Notes under the pieces: model-generated | What the model saw: only the letters and a program-made list of their open reading frames with translations | Database searches by the model: none | Told to the model about the DNA's origin: nothing | Position numbers and translations under genes: made by a program | Shown here: in pieces, positions 55,676 to 64,000 of the stretch | Layout of the letters: the number at the start of each line of letters is the position of its first letter | Numbering within the stretch: the stretch's first letter is position 1 | Source: Thermodesulfovibrio sp. | Lineage (GTDB): Bacteria > Nitrospirota > Thermodesulfovibrionia > Thermodesulfovibrionales > Thermodesulfovibrionaceae | Direction of reading: 5' to 3' | Assembly (NCBI GenBank): GCA_020725335.1 | Contig: DYFF01000007.1 | Span: forward strand, 1 to 64,000 | DNA length: 64,000 nt

Positions 55676-57203
55676 ATGTTATTGCACGAAAAATTTATAT
55701 ATACAGCACGACAGTTTCCCGATAAGATAGCTTTTATTGATAGGTATTCTGATAGAAAGGTTACATACGCAAAATCTGTAATTGCAAGCCTGGTTCTTTC
55801 CAAAAAAAATAAAAAGTCTCCAAGAAAAACTTATTGGAATTATGATTCCCACTTCTGCAGGATGTGCTTTTTCAATAATCGGAACATTAATGGCTGGAAA
55901 AGTTCCTGTGATGATTAATTATTCGACAGGCGCTGAAAACAATGTTAAATATGCTCAGAATAAATGCGATTTCCAGACAGTAATAACTTCAAAGGCACTT
56001 ATTGAAAAGATAAATTGCCCGATTGTTGAAGGAATGATTTTTATTGAAGACATAATAGATAGTGTAAGCATAAAGGACAAATTAGTAGCTGCTGCTATAT
56101 CAAAGATGCCCCTTAAGTTTTTACTCAGGCATTGCAACTGTGATGAAGATGATGAAAAAACATCGGTTATTCTTTTTACTTCCGGGAGTGAAAAGGATCC
56201 TAAAGCAGTCGAGTTGAGTCATAAAAATATCATCAGCAACATTGAAGGGTTCAGTGAAATGGCTGAATTAAATGATAAAGATATAATCTTTGCAAATCTT
56301 CCCTATTTTCATGTTTTCGGATTAACTGTAAATCTATGGACTCCTCTTTATCATGGAATGACTATTGTATCCTATGCTAATCCACTTGAATATCAAAGAA
56401 TATGTCAAATAATAAGAGAAGAAAAACCCACAGTTATGGCTGCAACCCCCAGCTTTTGGTGGGGATATCTAAAAAAATCAGAAAAGGGAGATTTTGATAG
56501 CCTAAGATTAATGATAAGTGGTGCAGATAAATGCCCGCAAGCATTAAGAGATGGATTTATTGAAAAACATAATAAAGTTTTATTAGAAGGTTACGGAACT
56601 ACTGAAACCTCCCCGGCAATTTCTGCAAATATGCCTAAAGCAAATAAACCAGGTAGTATTGGTAAGCCTTTACCTAATGTAAAAGTGAGAATTGAAAATT
56701 ACAAAACAGGTGAAGAATGTAAACCTAATGAAGTTGGAAGAATTCTTGTACAAGGTGATAGTGTTATGAAGGGCTATTACGATGAAATAGAAGAAACGGC
56801 CATGAGAATTCGTCACGGATGGTATGATACAGGAGATATGGGTTATTTAGATGAAGATGGATATCTTTGGCATGCGGGAAGGCTTAAAAGATTTGTAAAA
56901 ATAGGTGGCGAGATGGTCTCTCTGGTTAAGGTCGAGGAAGAAGTTGAAAAACTTCTTCCTAAAAATGTGGAATGTTGCGTTGTAGAAGTGCCCGATGAAC
57001 TCAAAGGTGCTAAAATAGCTGTTGCGGTTACAGAAAATATTGATGAAAAGAGAATTCTTAAATCTTTATCCCGCACTTTACCAAATATTGCAATGCCAAA
57101 ATACTTTATAGTTATGGAAGACCTTCCCAAAATGGGTAGTGGAAAAATCGATTTTCGAAAAGTTACAGAACTTGTAAAAGAAAAGATGAAGAAAAAATTT
57201 TAA
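55676..57203 (+). pseudogene. Frameshifted AMP-forming acyl-CoA/ACP ligase
   Basis: Two overlapping frames encode one adenylate-forming enzyme. Frame 1 covers 55676 to about 55803 (FIYTARQFPDKIAFIDRYSD); frame 2 continues from about 55804 to 57203 (LIGIMIPTSAGCAFSIIGTL, VILFTSGSEKDPKAVELSH, YGTTETSPAISANMP, GWYDTGDMGYLDEDGYLWHA, and the C-terminal KMGSGKIDFRKV). The shift falls at a run of eight A near 55803-55810; seven A would join the frames (SKKIKS). It may be a sequencing error, a phase-variable gene or a real break. Joined length would be about 508 aa. With fadL it forms a fatty-acid uptake and activation pair. Confidence 0.85.
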
Positions 57204-57272
57204 AATACTATTGATTGCTTAATATCGTTTGATTTAATATATAAAAACAAAGAACAAAGGAGGAGACAAAGA

Positions 57273-59192
57273 ATTAAGTTAAAAAAAGAGGAAAAAATAG
57301 TAGATTTACCCCCAGAAAAGATAAAAGATTTTTTTAAGGATAACAATGTTATTGCAGTAAAAATAAAGGGAGAGCTAAAAGACTTATCCTTTATTTATTC
57401 ATCTCTTAATGAATTAGATGATGAAATACTTGAAATAGTCACTCTCAAGTCTTCTGAGGGTCTTGAAATTTTAAGACATTCCACAGCTCACATAATGGCA
57501 CACGCAGTAAAAGAATTATTTCCTCAGGTAAAAGTTACAATCGGTCCTGCAATTGAAGAAGGATTTTATTATGACTTTGATAAAGATGAACCCTTTACAG
57601 AAGAGGATTTAAAAAAGATTGAGAAAAAAATGCAGGAAATAATAAAGTCAAAAAAACCGTTTACAAGAAAGGAAATTTCAAAACAAGAGGCTATAAAAAT
57701 TTTTGAATCCATTGGGGAAACTTATAAAGTTGAGATAATTAATGAAATAGAAGATGATAAAGTATCAATATACGAAGAAGACGGATTTATTGATCTTTGT
57801 AGAGGCCCCCATATTCCTCATACAGGCATTGTAAAGGCTTTTAAACTGCTCAGTGTTGCTGGAGCGTATTGGAGAGGTGATGAGAGGAATAAAATGCTTC
57901 AGAGGATATACGGCACTGCTTTCCCTACAAAAGAAGAGCTTGAGGAGTATCTTAAATTTCTTGAAGAGATTAAAAAGAGAGACCACCGGAGACTTGGTAA
58001 ACAGCTTAAGCTTTTTGAAATAAGTGATGAAATAGGTCCTGGTCTAATTATTTGGCTACCCAATGGAGCAATTATTAGAAAGGTTGTGGAAGATTTCTGG
58101 AAGGATGAACATATAAAGGCAGGCTATCAACTACTGTATACACCTCATATTGCTAAGCTTGATTTATGGGGTAAAAGTGGACATCTTGATTTTTATAGAG
58201 AAAACATGTTTTCTTCCATGCAAATTGATGAGGTTGCTTATCAACTTAAGCCAATGAATTGTCCTTTTCATATTCAGGTTTACAAATCAGAACTTCGCAG
58301 TTATAGAGACCTTCCTTTAAGATTTGCAGAACTCGGGACAGTTTATAGATATGAAAGATCTGGAGTTTTACATGGGCTTTTAAGGGTGAGAGGTTTTACA
58401 CAAGATGATGCCCATATTTTCTGCACCGAAGAGAATCTTGAAGAAGAAATTCAAAAAGTGCTTGATTTTACTGTTTTCATCCTTTCTACCTTTGGATTTA
58501 AGGATTACGAAATTTATATTTCCACAAGACCAGAAAAATATGTGGGAACTCTTGAGAACTGGAATAGAGCAACCGATGCTTTAGAGCAGGCACTTAAAAA
58601 GAGAAATTTACCTTATCAAATAGACCCGGGAGAGGGAGTATTTTATGGTCCTAAAATTGATATAAAAATAAAAGATGTTCTAAATAGAGCATGGCAGTGT
58701 AGCACAATTCAGGTTGATTTCAATATCCCTGAGAGATTTGATATTACCTATAGAGGTAGAGACGGGCAGGAACATAGACCTATTATGATTCATAGAGCAT
58801 TGATGGGCTCATTGGAGAGATTTATGGGTGTATTGATAGAACATTACGCAGGTGCATTTCCAACATGGCTTTCACCTGTGCAGGTTGAGGTTATGTCTAT
58901 TTCAGAAAAACATGTAGAGTATTCCAGAAAAGTATATGAAACTTTTTTAAAAGAAGGAATAAGGGCAAAACTTAATATAGAAAATGAAAAAATTGGATAT
59001 AAGATAAGACAAGCAACTTTAGAAAAAATTCCTTATATGGTGATACTTGGAGAAAAAGAAATTGAATCCGGCAAGATTACTGTGAGAAGCAGAAATGGTG
59101 AAAATTTAGAACTTATTGGGATAGAATTTTTCTTGGATTTTATAATTAAAGAAATAAGAGAAAAAAAACAAATTGAGGAGGTGCCCAAATAG
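57273..59192 (+). CDS. thrS: Threonyl-tRNA synthetase, ATT start
   Basis: ThrRS charges tRNA-Thr. The 639-aa protein has a TGS-like domain, the editing/zinc domain with HSTAH ([16 protein letters not shown]), and the class II core ([57 protein letters not shown] in part), then an anticodon-binding domain. The reading frame is open from 57204 but has no ATG, GTG or TTG before 57495, which would delete the TGS domain and half of the HSTAH motif. AGGAGG (57258-57263) lies 9 bases before ATT at 57273, which is therefore the likely start. The stop overlaps the infC start by ATAG. Confidence 0.92.
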   Translation: MKLKKEEKIVDLPPEKIKDFFKDNNVIAVKIKGELKDLSFIYSSLNELDDEILEIVTLKSSEGLEILRHSTAHIMAHAVKELFPQVKVTIGPAIEEGFYYDFDKDEPFTEEDLKKIEKKMQEIIKSKKPFTRKEISKQEAIKIFESIGETYKVEIINEIEDDKVSIYEEDGFIDLCRGPHIPHTGIVKAFKLLSVAGAYWRGDERNKMLQRIYGTAFPTKEELEEYLKFLEEIKKRDHRRLGKQLKLFEISDEIGPGLIIWLPNGAIIRKVVEDFWKDEHIKAGYQLLYTPHIAKLDLWGKSGHLDFYRENMFSSMQIDEVAYQLKPMNCPFHIQVYKSELRSYRDLPLRFAELGTVYRYERSGVLHGLLRVRGFTQDDAHIFCTEENLEEEIQKVLDFTVFILSTFGFKDYEIYISTRPEKYVGTLENWNRATDALEQALKKRNLPYQIDPGEGVFYGPKIDIKIKDVLNRAWQCSTIQVDFNIPERFDITYRGRDGQEHRPIMIHRALMGSLERFMGVLIEHYAGAFPTWLSPVQVEVMSISEKHVEYSRKVYETFLKEGIRAKLNIENEKIGYKIRQATLEKIPYMVILGEKEIESGKITVRSRNGENLELIGIEFFLDFIIKEIREKKQIEEVPK

Positions 59193-59695
59193 CAACAAAG
59201 GACATAAGAGTTAATGAAGCCATTAAGGCAAAAGAGGTAAGACTGGTAGATGAAAATGGTAAGCAACTTGGGGTAGTAAGCGTTAGAGAAGCGATAAGCA
59301 TAGCGAAAGAAAGAGGATATGACCTTGTAGAAGTAGCGCCTAATACAAACCCGCCTGTATGTAGAATAATGGACTATGGAAAATACAAATATCAACTTGA
59401 AAAAAAGACCTCTTCTAAAAGAACTGCTACTGTAAAGGAAATTAAGATAAGACCGCAGATTTCAGATCATGATCTCCAATTGAAAGTAAAACATATTAAA
59501 AGATTTATTGAAGATGGTGATAAAACAAGGGTCACGTTGTTTTTTAGAGGGAGAGAAATAGTTCATCAAGAACTTGGAATGAAAGTATTTGACAAAATAA
59601 AAGCCCTTCTTGTAGGTTTCCCGCATAAAATTGAGCAGGAACCACGTCTTGAGGGAAATAATATGAGTATGATTATTGCCCCTGGAAAAGATTGA
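59189..59695 (+). CDS. infC: Translation initiation factor IF-3, ATA start
   Basis: IF-3 screens start codons and keeps subunits apart. The 168-aa protein has the N-domain ([39 protein letters not shown]) and the C-domain ([20 protein letters not shown]). The start is ATA at 59189, 6 bases after GAGGAGG(T); a stop at 59174 and no ATG, GTG or TTG in the open frame before the conserved residues leave no other choice except 59369, which loses the N-domain. E. coli infC uses AUU for IF-3 autoregulation, so a similar control is expected here. It overlaps thrS by 4 bases. Confidence 0.93.
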   Translation: MATKDIRVNEAIKAKEVRLVDENGKQLGVVSVREAISIAKERGYDLVEVAPNTNPPVCRIMDYGKYKYQLEKKTSSKRTATVKEIKIRPQISDHDLQLKVKHIKRFIEDGDKTRVTLFFRGREIVHQELGMKVFDKIKALLVGFPHKIEQEPRLEGNNMSMIIAPGKD

Positions 59696-59754
59696 TTAAT
59701 TTTTCAATTTTTTATTAAAATAATTGTCTAAACTTCTGAAGGAGGAGATTAGTT

Positions 59755-59955
59755 ATGCCAAAGCTCAAAACTCACAGAGGAGCTGCTAAAAGGTTTAAAG
59801 TTACTGGAACAGGAAAAATTATGCGGAGAAGGGCAAATAAAAGCCATCTCCTCACAGGCAAATCTTCTAAGAGAACAAGAAATCTAAGACAAGCAGCTTT
59901 AGTTGATGAAACTATTTATAAGTCAATAAAATCGCTTATTCCTTATAAATTTTAG
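59755..59955 (+). CDS. rpmI: 50S ribosomal protein L35
   Basis: The 66-aa protein matches L35 along its length: [48 protein letters not shown] lies before the ATG. It follows infC as usual, but rplT, which normally comes next, is not here. Confidence 0.97.
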   Translation: MPKLKTHRGAAKRFKVTGTGKIMRRRANKSHLLTGKSSKRTRNLRQAALVDETIYKSIKSLIPYKF

Positions 59956-59967
59956 GGGAGGTAAAAA

Positions 59968-60108
59968 GTGGGCGCTTATACTACCTATAATCCACATAAA
60001 CTCAAGAAAAAAAGAACACACGGATTTTTAAAAAGAATGAGTACTCCGGGTGGAAGAAGAGTAATCAAAAGAAGAAGAGCTAAGGGTAGATGGAGATTAA
60101 CTCCATAA
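59968..60108 (+). CDS. rpmH: 50S ribosomal protein L34
   Basis: The small 46-aa protein has the L34 signature [12 protein letters not shown], and [10 protein letters not shown] at the C-terminus. It has an unusually long N-terminus ([12 protein letters not shown]) compared with E. coli L34. The start is GTG with GGGGAGG 6 bases upstream. rpmH normally sits at the dnaA locus with rnpA after it; here it follows rpmI and is followed directly by yidD. Confidence 0.94.
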   Translation: MGAYTTYNPHKLKKKRTHGFLKRMSTPGGRRVIKRRRAKGRWRLTP

Positions 60109-60314
60109 TATCCAAATTTTTCCTTTTTTCAATAAAAATTTATAGGAGGTTTATTTCTCCTTTTATACCTCCAGCATGTAGATTTTATCCAACCTGTTCA
60201 GAATATGCTGAACAGGCAATAAAAAAATATGGTATTAAGGGAATTTTTCTTGCTACAAAAAGAATTCTTAAATGTCATCCCTTTCATCCGGGAGGATATG
60301 ACCCTTTAAGGTGA
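60090..60314 (+). CDS. yidD: Membrane protein insertion efficiency factor YidD
   Basis: The 74-aa protein has the YidD signature ([38 protein letters not shown]-like) with conserved Cys residues. It helps YidC/Sec insertion. The ATG at 60090 lies within rpmH (19-base overlap) where rnpA would usually start, and yidC follows 4 bases after the stop. Confidence 0.92.
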   Translation: MEINSIISKFFLFSIKIYRRFISPFIPPACRFYPTCSEYAEQAIKKYGIKGIFLATKRILKCHPFHPGGYDPLR

Positions 60315-60318
60315 GGTT

Positions 60319-61863
60319 ATGGAAAAAACAGGATTGAGAACTTTATTAGCGGTAATTTTAAGCATGGCTATACTTTTTGGTAGCCAATATTTTTATACAA
60401 AGTATTACCAGCCTAAAAATCAACCTTCTCAGCCAAAGGAGGAAATAAAAAAAGAAGAAAAACCTGTCCCTACTGAACAGATTCAACTTCCTTCGTCAAA
60501 AAAAGATGAACCAAAACAATTAACTAAGGATGCAAATTATAAAGAAGTAAGTATAGAAAACGAAGTATTTAAAGCTATTCTTTCAAATGAAGGTGCTACC
60601 ATTAGATCTGTTGAATTAAAAAAATATAAGGATACAAAGGGGAATTTAATTAAACTTACTTCCTATGGTATTCCAGCTATTTCTATTATTAAAGACAATA
60701 AATTCGATTATTCAAAAATTATATTTAATATTGATGACTCAAAAGCATCTTTTAAGGATTCTAATGAAGCTGTGATTGTTTTTTACTACAGTGATGGAAA
60801 CATTTCAATTAAGAGAAGTTTCATATTTAATAAAACTGATTATGTGATTGATGTAAAAGATGAAATCAGCGGAGTTGGCTCTTATTATGTAACTCTTGGA
60901 AAGAACTTTGGAATTTTTGATAAAGAAGAATCCACGCATTGGGGACCGGTTATTTTACAAGAATCTGACAGGATTGAACTCACTCCATCAAAAATAAAGG
61001 AACCTGTTATATATAAAGAAAGTGTAAAATGGATTGCCCAGGAAGACAAATACTTTTTTTCAGCTATTGTTCCTGTAAGTAAGGCCAATCAATTTGTTGT
61101 GTTACCTTATAATGGAGATGCTCTTACAGCAGTAGAATTTAGCGAAGGTACAAATCATTACAAAGTATTTGCTTCTCCAAAGGATTATAGTTATCTAAAA
61201 AAGTTTAATGTCGGTTTAGAACATATAGTGGATTTTGGTTTCTTTTCACTCATAGCGCTTCCTTTGTTTTGGTTTTTAAAGATTCTTTACGGCGTTGTAA
61301 ATAATTATGGAATTGCCATAATTATTCTTACAATCATTGTAAGGATTCCTTTCATTCCTATAGTTAACAAAGGGCAAAAATCCATGCAAAAATTAAGTGA
61401 ACTTCAACCTAAGTTAATGCAATTGAAAGAACAATATAAAAATGATCCTCAGAGACTTCAGAAAGAAATGATGGAGCTTTATAAAAAATATAAAGTCAAC
61501 CCAATGGGAGGATGTTTACCAATTCTACTGCAGATTCCTGTCTTTTTTGCTCTCTATAAAATTCTTACAATATCTATAGAACTTAGACAAGCTCCTTTCA
61601 TGTTTTGGATACAAGATCTCTCAGTAAAAGATCCTTACTATATTCTTCCTATTTTGATGGGAGCTACAATGCTTATTCAGCAAAAAATGACTCCTTCTAC
61701 TGCAGATCCAACTCAACAGAAGATAATGCTAATATTGCCAATAGTTTTTACATTTCTTTTTCTCAGTTTTCCTTCCGGACTTGTTCTTTATTGGCTTATA
61801 AATAATATTTTTGGAATAGCTCAACAATTTTATATAAATCAAAAAGTTAAAAAAGCTAAGTGA
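60319..61863 (+). CDS. yidC: Membrane protein insertase YidC
   Basis: The 514-aa protein has an N-terminal anchor helix (LLAVILSMAILFGSQYFYT), a large periplasmic domain, and a C-terminal 60KD_IMP domain of five helices beginning GFFSLIALPLFWFLKILYG, with QKSMQKLSELQPKLMQLKEQ, MGGCLPILLQIPVFFALY and FPSGLVLYWLINNIFGIAQQ. It inserts inner-membrane proteins. Its stop overlaps the mnmE GTG. Confidence 0.95.
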   Translation: MEKTGLRTLLAVILSMAILFGSQYFYTKYYQPKNQPSQPKEEIKKEEKPVPTEQIQLPSSKKDEPKQLTKDANYKEVSIENEVFKAILSNEGATIRSVELKKYKDTKGNLIKLTSYGIPAISIIKDNKFDYSKIIFNIDDSKASFKDSNEAVIVFYYSDGNISIKRSFIFNKTDYVIDVKDEISGVGSYYVTLGKNFGIFDKEESTHWGPVILQESDRIELTPSKIKEPVIYKESVKWIAQEDKYFFSAIVPVSKANQFVVLPYNGDALTAVEFSEGTNHYKVFASPKDYSYLKKFNVGLEHIVDFGFFSLIALPLFWFLKILYGVVNNYGIAIIILTIIVRIPFIPIVNKGQKSMQKLSELQPKLMQLKEQYKNDPQRLQKEMMELYKKYKVNPMGGCLPILLQIPVFFALYKILTISIELRQAPFMFWIQDLSVKDPYYILPILMGATMLIQQKMTPSTADPTQQKIMLILPIVFTFLFLSFPSGLVLYWLINNIFGIAQQFYINQKVKKAK

Positions 61864-63242
61864 TTTCTTCGGAGTTTGACACAATTGCTGCAATAAGCAC
61901 CCCTTTGGGTGAAGGTGGCATAGGTATTATTCGTATTAGTGGAACTGAAGCAATCAATATAGCATCAAAAATATTTTATTCATACAAAGGTATAAAGCTA
62001 ACGCAAGTAAAAACCCATACAATTCATTATGGTTTTATAGTGGATCCAGAAACAGATGAAAAAGTTGATGAGGTTCTTGTTTCTGTAATGAGAGCACCCA
62101 ATACCTATACAAGAGAGGATGTGGTAGAGATAAATTGTCATGGTGGATATATTACTTTAAAGAGAATTCTTGATATAGTCATAAGCCAAGGTGCAAGGAT
62201 TGCTGAACCAGGAGAGTTTACAAAAAGGGCTTTTTTGAGGGGTAGAATAGACCTTAGTCAGGCAGAATCAGTTATTGACATAATTAAGGCAAAAACCGAA
62301 GAATCACAAAAAATAGCACTACAGCATCTGAGTGGCAAACTTTCTGAAAAGATAAATGAGTTAAGGAATGCATTAACAAGGGTTTGTGCACATGTGGAAG
62401 CATACATTGATTTCCCTGAAGAAGATATTGATGGAATGACTGGAAAAGAGATTGAAGAAGAGATAATACAAATTAGCGAAGAAATAAGGAAGCTTATTGA
62501 AGGATACGAAGAAGGAAAGATTTATAGAGAAGGTCTTAGAGCAGCAATAGTAGGAAAACCAAATGTGGGAAAATCATCTTTACTTAATGCTCTTTTGATG
62601 AAAGACAGGGCAATAGTAACAGAAATACCAGGAACGACAAGAGATATAATTGAAGAGTATGTAAATATAAAAGGGATGCCATTAAGAATAGTAGATACGG
62701 CTGGTATTAGAGAGTCTCATGACCTTGTAGAAGCAGAAGGGATAAGAAGAACTTTGAAGGCAGTAGATGAAGCAGAATTAGTGCTACTTTTACTTGATAT
62801 GAGCAGAGAGATTGATAGGCTTGATATGGAAATAATTTATAAAGTAAAAGATAAAAAAGTAATAGTTGTTTTAAATAAAAAGGATATAAAAAATAAAGAT
62901 TTTAACCTCCCCGATACAATTAAAGATAAGACAAAGATTGAGATTTCTGCATTGACTGGAGAAGGCATAGAAGAACTAAAAGAAGCGATATTTAATACGG
63001 CAATTTCTGGTAGATACAAACAAGAAGGTCTAATTATAACAAAACTAAGGCATAAGGTTGCCCTCGAAGGTTCCTATTTAGCACTTAAAAATGCTATTGA
63101 GAGTTTTAAAGGAGGTAAGCCCCTTGAGATTACTGCCATGTTTCTCAGAGAGGGGCTCAGTTATTTAGGTCAAATTGTAGGTGTTGTCACTACTGAAGAG
63201 ATATTAAATCTCATATTCAGTGAATTTTGTATCGGTAAATAA
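61860..63242 (+). CDS. mnmE: tRNA modification GTPase MnmE
   Basis: MnmE, with MnmG, makes the cmnm5 group on wobble uridines. The 460-aa protein has the N-terminal formyl-THF fold (TIAAISTPLGEGGIGIIRIS), the helical domain, the Ras-like G domain with GKPNVGKSSLLNALL and DTAGIRE, and ends in the conserved C-terminal CIGK. Its GTG overlaps the yidC stop (GTGA). The order yidD-yidC-mnmE is conserved across bacteria. Confidence 0.95.
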   Translation: MISSEFDTIAAISTPLGEGGIGIIRISGTEAINIASKIFYSYKGIKLTQVKTHTIHYGFIVDPETDEKVDEVLVSVMRAPNTYTREDVVEINCHGGYITLKRILDIVISQGARIAEPGEFTKRAFLRGRIDLSQAESVIDIIKAKTEESQKIALQHLSGKLSEKINELRNALTRVCAHVEAYIDFPEEDIDGMTGKEIEEEIIQISEEIRKLIEGYEEGKIYREGLRAAIVGKPNVGKSSLLNALLMKDRAIVTEIPGTTRDIIEEYVNIKGMPLRIVDTAGIRESHDLVEAEGIRRTLKAVDEAELVLLLLDMSREIDRLDMEIIYKVKDKKVIVVLNKKDIKNKDFNLPDTIKDKTKIEISALTGEGIEELKEAIFNTAISGRYKQEGLIITKLRHKVALEGSYLALKNAIESFKGGKPLEITAMFLREGLSYLGQIVGVVTTEEILNLIFSEFCIGK

Positions 63243-63246
63243 GTAT

Positions 63247-64000
63247 TTATTTTGTGGAGTCACCAGTTTTATTACCTCCGATTAAAGCCTGACTTAACAT
63301 TTCCTGCAAAATCTTTTCATTTATTTCTACTTTATGTTTTTTCTTCAAATCTTCAATATAACTATTAAACCAGTCTTGCTGTTTTTTTGCTTTTAATTGT
63401 TCTATAAGTTGCTGTTTAATCTGTTCAAATTCAATAGGTGTGCCTTTAACGTCAGTAACTTTAAAAATGTAAAGCCCGTCTTTACGATTTACAGGCATGC
63501 TAACCTGTCCTTTTTTTAAACTAAAGGCTAAGTTTTCAATTTGGGATTCAAGCTGTCCTTTTTTAAAAAATCCCATGTCCCCACCACTTGCCTTTGTTTT
63601 ATCGTCCTTTGATAGTTCTTTTGCTATTTTTGCAAAATCTTCTCCTTTATCAACTCTTTCATATACTTTTTTTGCATCATCTTCGCTTTTTACAACAATT
63701 TGGCTAAGTCTAACCTCAGTTGGTTTGATAAATTGGTCTTTATTTTTTTCATAGTAATCCTTTGCATCTTTTTCCGTTACCTGCTGAATATTTTTTAGTT
63801 CCTGTTCAAGTAGCATATTGATGAGAGTTATTTTTTTGAATTCCTCCAATCTTCTTTTGAACTCTTCAGATTTAGCAAGTTCTTTCTTTTTTGCTTCTTC
63901 ATAGAGAACTTCTCTTTTTATTAGTTCATCCTTCAGTCTGTTAATGCCTTCAGGAGATGCAAGAAATGCTTTAGTTTGGGGTGGTAAAGTTTTAAGGTCT
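63247..64000 (-). CDS. Peptidyl-prolyl cis-trans isomerase (PpiC/SurA type), partial
   Basis: The gene runs off the right edge, so its start is missing. The visible about 250 residues have an N-terminal SurA-like helical segment (continuing through the edge as DLKTLPPQTKAFLASPEGIN) and one parvulin domain (EVRLSQIVVKSEDDAKKVYE, SGGDMGFFKKGQL, PVNRKDGLYIFKVTDVKG). Such proteins fold outer-membrane or periplasmic proteins. A TTG inside the frame is not a real start. It is convergent with mnmE, 4 bases away. Confidence 0.85.
   Translation of the reverse strand, partial: DLKTLPPQTKAFLASPEGINRLKDELIKREVLYEEAKKKELAKSEEFKRRLEEFKKITLINMLLEQELKNIQQVTEKDAKDYYEKNKDQFIKPTEVRLSQIVVKSEDDAKKVYERVDKGEDFAKIAKELSKDDKTKASGGDMGFFKKGQLESQIENLAFSLKKGQVSMPVNRKDGLYIFKVTDVKGTPIEFEQIKQQLIEQLKAKKQQDWFNSYIEDLKKKHKVEINEKILQEMLSQALIGGNKTGDSTK

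Noticed and set aside
57495-59192. ATG at 57495 as the start of thrS
   Set aside because: It would remove the TGS domain and part of the HSTAH motif, which are encoded in the same open frame upstream after a good Shine-Dalgarno.
59369-59695. ATG at 59369 as the start of infC
   Set aside because: The IF-3 N-domain is encoded just upstream in frame, after GAGGAGG and ATA.

Overview
This window looks like a chromosomal segment of an AT-rich Gram-negative bacterium. An outer membrane is implied by the tolQRAB set, two TonB/TolA-type energy transducers, a BtuB-type receptor and a FadL-type porin. ADP-forming acetyl-CoA synthetase, archaeal-type phosphoglycerate mutase, an AmmeMemoRadiSam enzyme, an MTH1187-type protein and several universal stress proteins suggest an anaerobic, probably thermophilic lineage. 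My best guess is Nitrospirota (Thermodesulfovibrio-like). That is an impression from gene content and composition, not a search result.

Layout. 1-646 is the 3' end of a 23S rRNA gene, closed by a terminator with no 5S gene, followed by rpoD and transketolase. 4.1-11.6 kb (minus strand) carries tolQ-tolR-tolA-tolB-namZ and a nucleotidyltransferase-kinase fusion (murU/amgK-like). 11.7-18.9 kb has UDP-glucose dehydrogenase, a K+ channel, rpsP-khpA-trmD-rplS-rnhB and hypF. 18.9-20.5 kb is odd: a promoter, a structured leader ending in a strong terminator, a methyltransferase and a decayed TonB receptor. 20.5-33.4 kb holds metabolic and housekeeping genes (mogA, ccdA, ADP-forming acyl-CoA synthetase, argB, rsmE, rsfS, tonB, geranylgeranyl reductase-like, coaX, birA). 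33.5-38.4 kb has tRNA-Pro, a DEAD-box helicase with a hairpin leader, an unexplained GNAT/TraB/GNAT cassette, tRNA-Gly and tRNA-Cys. 38.4-46.2 kb: nfo, purC, thiD, apgM, a TatD-radical SAM fusion and prepilin peptidase. 46.2-49.5 kb is a cobalamin-riboswitch operon, btuB-btuF-cbiX. 49.5-57.2 kb: adenosine-specific kinase, AmmeMemoRadiSam enzyme, nagZ-ampG, fadL and a frameshifted acyl-CoA/ACP ligase. 57.2-64 kb: thrS-infC-rpmI-rpmH-yidD-yidC-mnmE and the end of a peptidyl-prolyl isomerase gene.

How the genes work together. Two separated loci, namZ with the murU/amgK fusion (directly downstream of tolB) and nagZ-ampG, together suggest a muropeptide recycling route that returns MurNAc to UDP-MurNAc. 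BtuB, BtuF and CbiX form a B12/corrinoid acquisition unit under riboswitch control. FadL and the broken ligase form a fatty-acid uptake/activation pair. The translation block is unusual: both thrS and infC lack any normal start codon at their Shine-Dalgarno sites (ATT and ATA are used instead). rplT and rnpA are missing from positions where they are normally found.

The most interesting items are the recycling gene set with its fused enzyme, the paired non-canonical starts of thrS and infC, the GNAT/TraB/GNAT cassette, the terminator/antiterminator leader at 18.96-19.07 kb, and palindromic repeats inserted in frame into two enzyme genes.
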